From contig NW_014577661.1 in the NCBI RefSeq assembly GCF_000485595.1, forward strand, positions 55,056-80,058: a DNA stretch of 25,003 nucleotides, in the 5' to 3' direction. The stretch comes from Priapulus caudatus (Eukaryota; Priapulida; Priapulimorpha; Priapulimorphida; Priapulidae). Each line of letters opens with the position of its first letter. Position 1 is the first letter of the stretch. A program made the position numbers and the translations under genes. The notes beneath the pieces are model-generated. The model did not search any database, was not told where the DNA came from, and saw only the letters and a program-made list of their open reading frames with translations. This document shows, one piece after another, positions 19,951 through 25,003 of the stretch.

Positions 19951-20209
19951 GCAAAACATTAAAATTGTTAAATGCCACGACGTTCGCGACCACAAACCTT
20001 TCTCTATCAACCACCCATTAGACAGACATCATACGAAATATATATATCAAACTAATATATTAAACCTCCCTGGGTAAATATATTTAAGCTTTGGACCTCA
20101 ACTATCAGCAACATAAAATAGACACCAGAAGATACGGATATAAAAGGTATAAATATATAATATAATAACGTATACCGATACAGGGCGATATACAGGAACC
20201 ATTAGGGCA
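19951..20209. other. A/T-richer transition stretch
   Basis: After the CAA/CAG tract the sequence becomes A/T-rich (TATATATC, TAAATATATAA). Around 20100-20210 the plus strand switches from C/A-rich to purine-rich. Confidence 0.5.
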
Positions 20210-21050
20210 AGAAGCGAGGTAGAAGAAGTCACACAAGAGAAGAAATGGCCGGAGCAGGGCGAGTGAGAGAGGGAGGGGGACAGATAACAGATAGAAGGAG
20301 AAGAGAAGAATGAATAGGAGCGGCGGAGGAAAAGAGAATAAAGGCAAGTAGGAAAGTAAATAAAGGAATCAATTCCAAAGCGAATGCGAGGAAGCGAAGA
20401 AGAGGAGGAAGTGAAAAGAAGAGAGAAGAGAGAGAGAAAGCGAACCGAAGAGAAAGATAAGATCGAAAAAAGAAAGAGGGGTTCGGCGTGTGCAAGAATG
20501 CCGAAGCAACATACGGTATACTCAAGCGCCACTCGATACCATAATGCCCACTCGATACACATCCGCTGCGTAGCTGACATTGCCGTCACAGCAATCATAG
20601 CATAATGCACCGATTCGTTGATTTCATTCGAAGCCCGCAAAAATCGCCAATATCCTGAAACCATATAACCGTCGGAGCGGCAAGCATGTGGAAAAACACC
20701 TGCCAAAGAAGCCGAGTTTCACACGCTGCAAAACAGGCAATTTCTGCATCACTCCAAGAAGCCTGGACTGACTAACAGAGCCGGCAACATTTAGAGCAAG
20801 GCCTGAGGCGACCGTGCAAAGCAGAAGAGAGTAACAGAACGAATACGTGGCGAAGTAGGCGAAATGCCAGGAGAAAGACGGGGGCGACGAGAAGGAAAGA
20901 GGAAAGAGAGAGAAGGAGGCATTTACGGGGTGAGCCAACCATAATGACGACGTAGCCGAGTGGGGAAAAATGAGTAATTGTGAAAGAGAACCGAGAGAGG
21001 CGTACCCGAAGCACATCAGATCGAGCGAGAAGAGAGAGAGTAGTGGGCGG
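20210..21050. repeat. Purine-rich (AGAGAAG) tract with mixed interruptions
   Basis: GGAGAAGAGAAG and GAGAGAGAAAGCG words dominate 20210-20480. A more mixed stretch (20480-20870) carries no recognisable gene, and purine-rich DNA returns to 21050. The minus frames are Ser/Leu/Phe-rich and run the length of the tract, as composition predicts. Confidence 0.7.
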
Positions 21051-21345
21051 GGAAATACAAAGCGCCAGGGAAGCGGAGACGAAGAGAGAGGGATTAATGA
21101 TTGGGATTAGTGCGCGGGGAGAATAAAGCGCAGCAAGCGGGCGAGAGGAAGGGTAGGGCTGGGAGAATAGAAAGCGCAGGGCGAGCGGAGAGAGGAAGTA
21201 GTGGAGCGGGAAAAAAGCGCAGGGCACAGCGGAGAAAGGAGAAGGGGAGGACTAGGGGAGAAAGAAGCGCCAGGCGAGCGGAGAGAGAGAGGGGTCGGCT
21301 AGGAAAAAAGCGCAGGCCAAGCGTAGACGAATGAGAGGACGGTTG
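21051..21345. repeat. 46-bp minisatellite, about six units
   Basis: The anchor AAAGCGC(C)AGG recurs near 21059, 21125, 21171, 21214, 21264 and 21308. After the first, longer interval the spacing is 43-50 bp. Each anchor is followed by GCGAGCGGAGAGAG-like sequence and a GGGG-rich segment. Confidence 0.85.
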
Positions 21346-21639
21346 GACGGATGAGAAAAGCTAACACACTAAGATCGAGAGCGAGAGAAGAGGCGGCGTG
21401 TGGACTAATGGGAGAAAGCGAGATAACGTATATTATAATACCGGACCTATATCAACACTAAAGATCGGCACGAAGATAGGGCTCACGTAATATAGGACCA
21501 GCGTTGTGTGTTCACACTGTCGATCGCAACGGGCGCGTTAAACATTCTGAAACATCGCAGGCTAATACGTCGGCACAGCAGCGAAAGCGTAAGGCAATAA
21601 CATGCAAGCTCGCAGTCGCTTCGTCCGTCCGCCCTCCCT
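21346..21639. other. Unique non-coding stretch
   Basis: Mixed sequence following the 46-bp minisatellite. A partial, diverged further unit may occupy 21370-21425. No gene. Confidence 0.45.
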
Positions 21640-22890
21640 CTTTCTATCCATCCCCTATCCATCACCACCATACCATACCATCCACCATCCATCTATCCAT
21701 CCAAGCACATCCATCCATGACCACCATGCTATCCATCCCATCCCTCCACCAATCACCATACCATCCCCCACCATCTACCATCCATCCATCCATCCCAAAG
21801 CCATCCATCCATCCATCCATCCATGCCACCATCCATCCATCCACCAGCAAGCCTCCATACATCCATGCCATCTACCACCATGAATCATCATCCATCAACC
21901 AATCTATCCAGGCCTTACCCTCCATCCACCATCATGGCCACACCATCCACTAATCCACCATATCCATCATCCATACCATCCACATCCATACCATCCATAC
22001 CATCCACCATAACCATTCCATCCAATCCATCCATTCAATCAATCAATCCATCCAACCATCCATCCATCCATACCAATCCACAATCCATCCATCCACCGAT
22101 GCCATCCATCCATCCATCCCATCCATCCATCCCTCCACCATTCCACCAATCATCATCATCCAGCTATCCAATGCCATCCATCCATCCATCCATCCATCCA
22201 CCATCCATCCCATCCATGGCCATCCTAACCATCCACCATAGCCATACCCTCCATCCCATCCATCCATTAGCCATCCAAACCATCGCTATCCACTTCCCTC
22301 TATCCATTCATCCAGGCCACGAGCATCATTCCATCCGATCACATCAACATACTAATACCCATCCACATCCACATCCATCCATCATCGCACGCTGTCGGCC
22401 GTCCGTCGTACGTCCTCCGTCTGCCGTTCGTGCCCCCGTTCGCCTCCATCCAATCCCATCATCTATCCATTCAACTATCTATCCATCCTCCCCATCCATC
22501 CATACGATCCACCCATCCATCCATTGCCATCACCATGCCATCCATCCCATCCATAACATCCATCCATCCACCTCCATCCAGCCAGCCATGCCATCCACCA
22601 TCCATCACCATCCATTACCTATCCACCATACCATCCATCCATACCCATTCCATCCATCCATCCATACCATGCCATGCCATTCCATCATTCACCACCATCT
22701 TCCACCATGCCATCTATTATCCATCCATCCATCCATCCATCCACCATTGCCAGCGATCATCCATTCATACATCCGCCATCCATGCCACCATGCATCCATC
22801 CATCCACCATCCATCCATGATCCAACCATCCGTCCCGTCCGTCCGTCCGTCGTCACGTCCGTCGTCCATCCAACTCATCCATCCATCCAG
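21640..22890. repeat. CCAT tetranucleotide array (1.25 kb) with CCGT islands
   Basis: CCATCCATCC runs with many ACCA, CCATACCAT and CCAATC interruptions. Two short islands change to CCGT (near 22396-22440 and 22826-22870), a CpG-bearing variant. The 388-codon plus frame (21823-22989) is repeated Ser-Ile-His-Pro and has no other content. Confidence 0.97.
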
Positions 22891-24169
22891 CCACCACATA
22901 CAATACATCATAGCGCCATATACACAAGTCCCTACCGCCATCGAAACAGGCTACAGCGCCACACTATACTAACAGCGCATAATATATAAGCCCACACTGC
23001 AGCGCCGCCTTGCGTAATGCGAAATGAGCTAAAAAATACTCGGCGCTAATAATTTATGGCGAGTATGGTCATTCATGTTGTGCGAGTGTATTATTAAGCC
23101 TGGTGACTCTGAGAAGGGATATGAAATACGCTCGCAGGGTTCGGCCGCCAGCGATTAACGTTAATCAATAACAGGTCACATGAGACACACGTACGTGGCG
23201 AGTGCGCATGAGGCGTAATGTGCGCGGCGAGCGAAGGATGTTTACACATGATGCACGGTTAGCCGGTTATACACATGCACACACAACGCACAGCCATCAC
23301 CGGCATTTGAGAAACGAGCTATAGTACATGAACACTGCGTTACGATGATTCGCGAAAACCTACCTGAGGGCGTCGAGCGATAAAACAGCTCAGCGACCTG
23401 TTTCATCCAAGCACTAATAATACATAAGTTAATAATACAACATGTTTATACTCCGTTATTATCACAGAACTGCATTTACATCGTGACCATGAGCGCTGGG
23501 GCACCGGTATGCTATGTGCTAGGGCACTCAATGATTAAATGCATGCTAAAGGCGCCCGTGATAAAATTAGGAATTTCATCTAAACAGGCGGTTATCAAAT
23601 ACGCCAAACAAAGCGCTCCAATAATAACCCAAGTAGATTGGCTCATGTAGATACTAAGTATTATTAGCATAAGTATATTAGCGTAAGTATATAGCAATAT
23701 TATAGCATCTTGCCGTTATGTAAAAACATCGTGCCCCATAGTGCATTGCCGCGTCAGGCAAACTCAGACGCTGAAAACACAAACAACTCCCTCATAGAGC
23801 GTGGCGGTGCCTTCCTGCATCCACCAAAGCACACGAAATCATTTGACGAGAACGTCAGTGACAGTCATGCAGTCCAAAATCGTACGAATGGTAAGAGTGA
23901 GGGTGTATGAGTGTAGACCGAGTCGATTAATCTTAGACCAGCACGAAAAAGAATTCAAGCATCTTCAAATATTAGTTTTCTAGTTCCTACTGCAAAAAAG
24001 CTAAACACCATACCCGTCTATCATCTAGCGCACCGGCGTGGCCGCGATCTGCGAGAACAGAATCTCACGTCGGAATTCAAGACCCAGTTGAATCACACCC
24101 GTCATAACATGATGTCAACGCATATCGCCCAGTAGGCAACCGAGTGAGGCTGCATGATGAAGCGGGATG
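22891..24169. other. Unique non-coding stretch
   Basis: About 1.3 kb without arrays. Words such as TAGCGCCATA and CAGCGCCACAC at 22910-23010 recall the decayed minisatellite of 16.5-16.9 kb. A hydrophobic 61-codon minus frame (23512-23697) and plus frames near 23710-23983 show no recognised domain. No gene is supported. Confidence 0.5.
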
Positions 24170-25003
24170 TAAAGACAAGGGGAGCGGAGGCGGAACAGTG
24201 AGGCGTGGTAAGCACGGTGTAGGCGGGGGCGGAGCGGGGTGTGATAGCGGGTGTCGTGAGGCGGGTGTTAGAGCGGGGGTGGTTGGTGGGGTAGCAGGGG
24301 TGTAAGCGGGGGTAACGGGGTGTAGGCGGGGGTAGACGGGGAGCGGGTGTGTAGACCGGGGGTAGCGCGGGTGGTAGACGGGGCAGGTAGGCGGTTGTAG
24401 GCGGGGTGAGGCGGGTTGGCAGTGGGTGTGAGTGGGTGGTGCGGGTGTTAGCGGGGTGTGAGACGGGGTGTGTAGGCGGGGCTGTAGACGCGGGGTGTGA
24501 GGCGGCGGTGTGTAGCGGTGTGTAAGCGGGTGTGTAGGCGGTGTGTGTGGCGGGTATGGTAGGCGGGTGTGTAGGCGGGTGTGTAACGGGGGGTAGCGGG
24601 GGGTAGAACGGGGTGGTTAGCGGGTGTAGCGGGGTGTGTAGCGGGTGTGAGCGGGGTTGAGGCGGGAGGCGGGAGGTGTAGCGCGGTAGACGATAGAAAG
24701 CGGGTGTTAAGGCGGATGTTAGAGCCGTGATGTGAAGATCAGGGAGGAAGGCGGGTGTGTAGCGGGTGCAAAGGCGTGGGGGGCGGAAGATGTAGTAGAC
24801 GGAGGTGTAGGCGGGTGTGCTAGGCGGAGGCAGGTGTAGGCAGGGTGTAGCAGGGTTAATGTAGGCAGGGTGTGTAGCGGGGGGGGCGGAAGGTGTAACG
24901 GTGTAGGCGGGGTGGAGGCGGGGGGTGGAGCGAGGGGGTAGCAGGGTGTAGCGGGTGGTGTAAGCGGGTGGTAGGCAGGTTGTTACGGCAGAGGGTTACC
25001 GGG
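24170..25003. repeat. GTGTAGGCGGGT minisatellite, cut by right edge
   Basis: Units of roughly 12 bp (GTAGGCGGGTGT) are heavily interrupted by one- to three-base changes. Both unit types of the 15.7 kb array are found here in reverse complement, including GTAGGCAGGGTGT near 24835-24875. The plus strand is G-rich with runs of GGG and could form G-quadruplexes. The array continues beyond the window. Confidence 0.95.

Noticed and set aside
19442-20077. Glutamine/threonine-rich open frame resembling a polyQ protein
   Set aside because: The richness comes from the CAA/CAG tract. No conserved flanking domain, and the complementary strand is open over the same length.
21823-22989. 388-codon open frame
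   Set aside because: It is the CCAT array translated (Ser-Ile-His-Pro). The unit has no stop in this frame, and no non-repeat domain is present.
23512-23697. Hydrophobic small membrane protein on the minus strand
   Set aside because: Single short frame in A/T-rich DNA with no supporting context. Hydrophobic codons are favoured by T-rich sequence.
24170-25003. Telomere-like G-rich repeat
   Set aside because: The unit is GTGTAGGCGG of about 12 bp, not TTAGGG or TTAGG, and it is internal with an inverted counterpart at 15.7 kb.

Overview
The window looks like non-coding, repeat-dominated DNA from an animal nuclear genome, most likely a marine invertebrate. I found no gene I can support: no open frame with a recognisable domain, no rRNA or tRNA, and no bacterial operon structure. 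Every long open frame lies in low-complexity DNA whose repeat unit happens to lack stop codons. The eukaryotic reading rests on dense, long and varied microsatellites and minisatellites, a run of N typical of a scaffold gap, and SINE/MITE-like interspersed repeats. A mollusc is my weak guess, from a retroposon-like 3' end (GTCGTTAAATAAAG plus a short TTAC tail, minus strand) that resembles gastropod SINE tails as I remember them.

Layout, left half. 1-80 is the cut end of a CCCAT array, followed by AT-rich DNA. 961-2123 is a 1.2 kb CATA array. 2750-3456 is a GATGCTG-rich minisatellite with an apparent second-level period of about 75 bp. 3670-3985 holds CAC/CCG and then TCC repeats. 4330-5160 and 7444-7908 are two copies of one unnamed interspersed repeat in opposite orientation, each with an internal 40-bp satellite. 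Between them lie a GGGAT/GGCAT array, a GA array, a GT/GC alternating tract and a long GGA-rich purine tract. 8695-8865 has an AACGT array, and 9371-9438 has four exact-length 17-bp units. A gap of 804 N (10368-11171) is bordered by GA on the left and TC on the right.

Layout, right half. GA, CA and TC arrays alternate with unique DNA to 14760. These include a SINE-like 3' end near 13766 and a TC array with a 130-bp repeat whose two copies keep a small hairpin through paired base changes. A CpG-rich stretch with a CRE palindrome follows (14850-15110). From 15.7 kb the window is a chain of strand-asymmetric arrays: CCGCCTACACAC (15735-16442), CTGCC (18648-19320), CAA/CAG (19615-19950), GA-rich DNA with a 46-bp minisatellite (20210-21345), CCAT (21640-22890), and finally GTGTAGGCGG (24170 to the right edge), which is the reverse complement of the 15.7 kb array.

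The strongest observations are the inverted interspersed pair, the inverted minisatellite pair, and the insertion-only divergence between the two interspersed copies. The last suggests that part of this window may be unpolished long-read sequence. That caution applies to all fine-scale repeat statements here.
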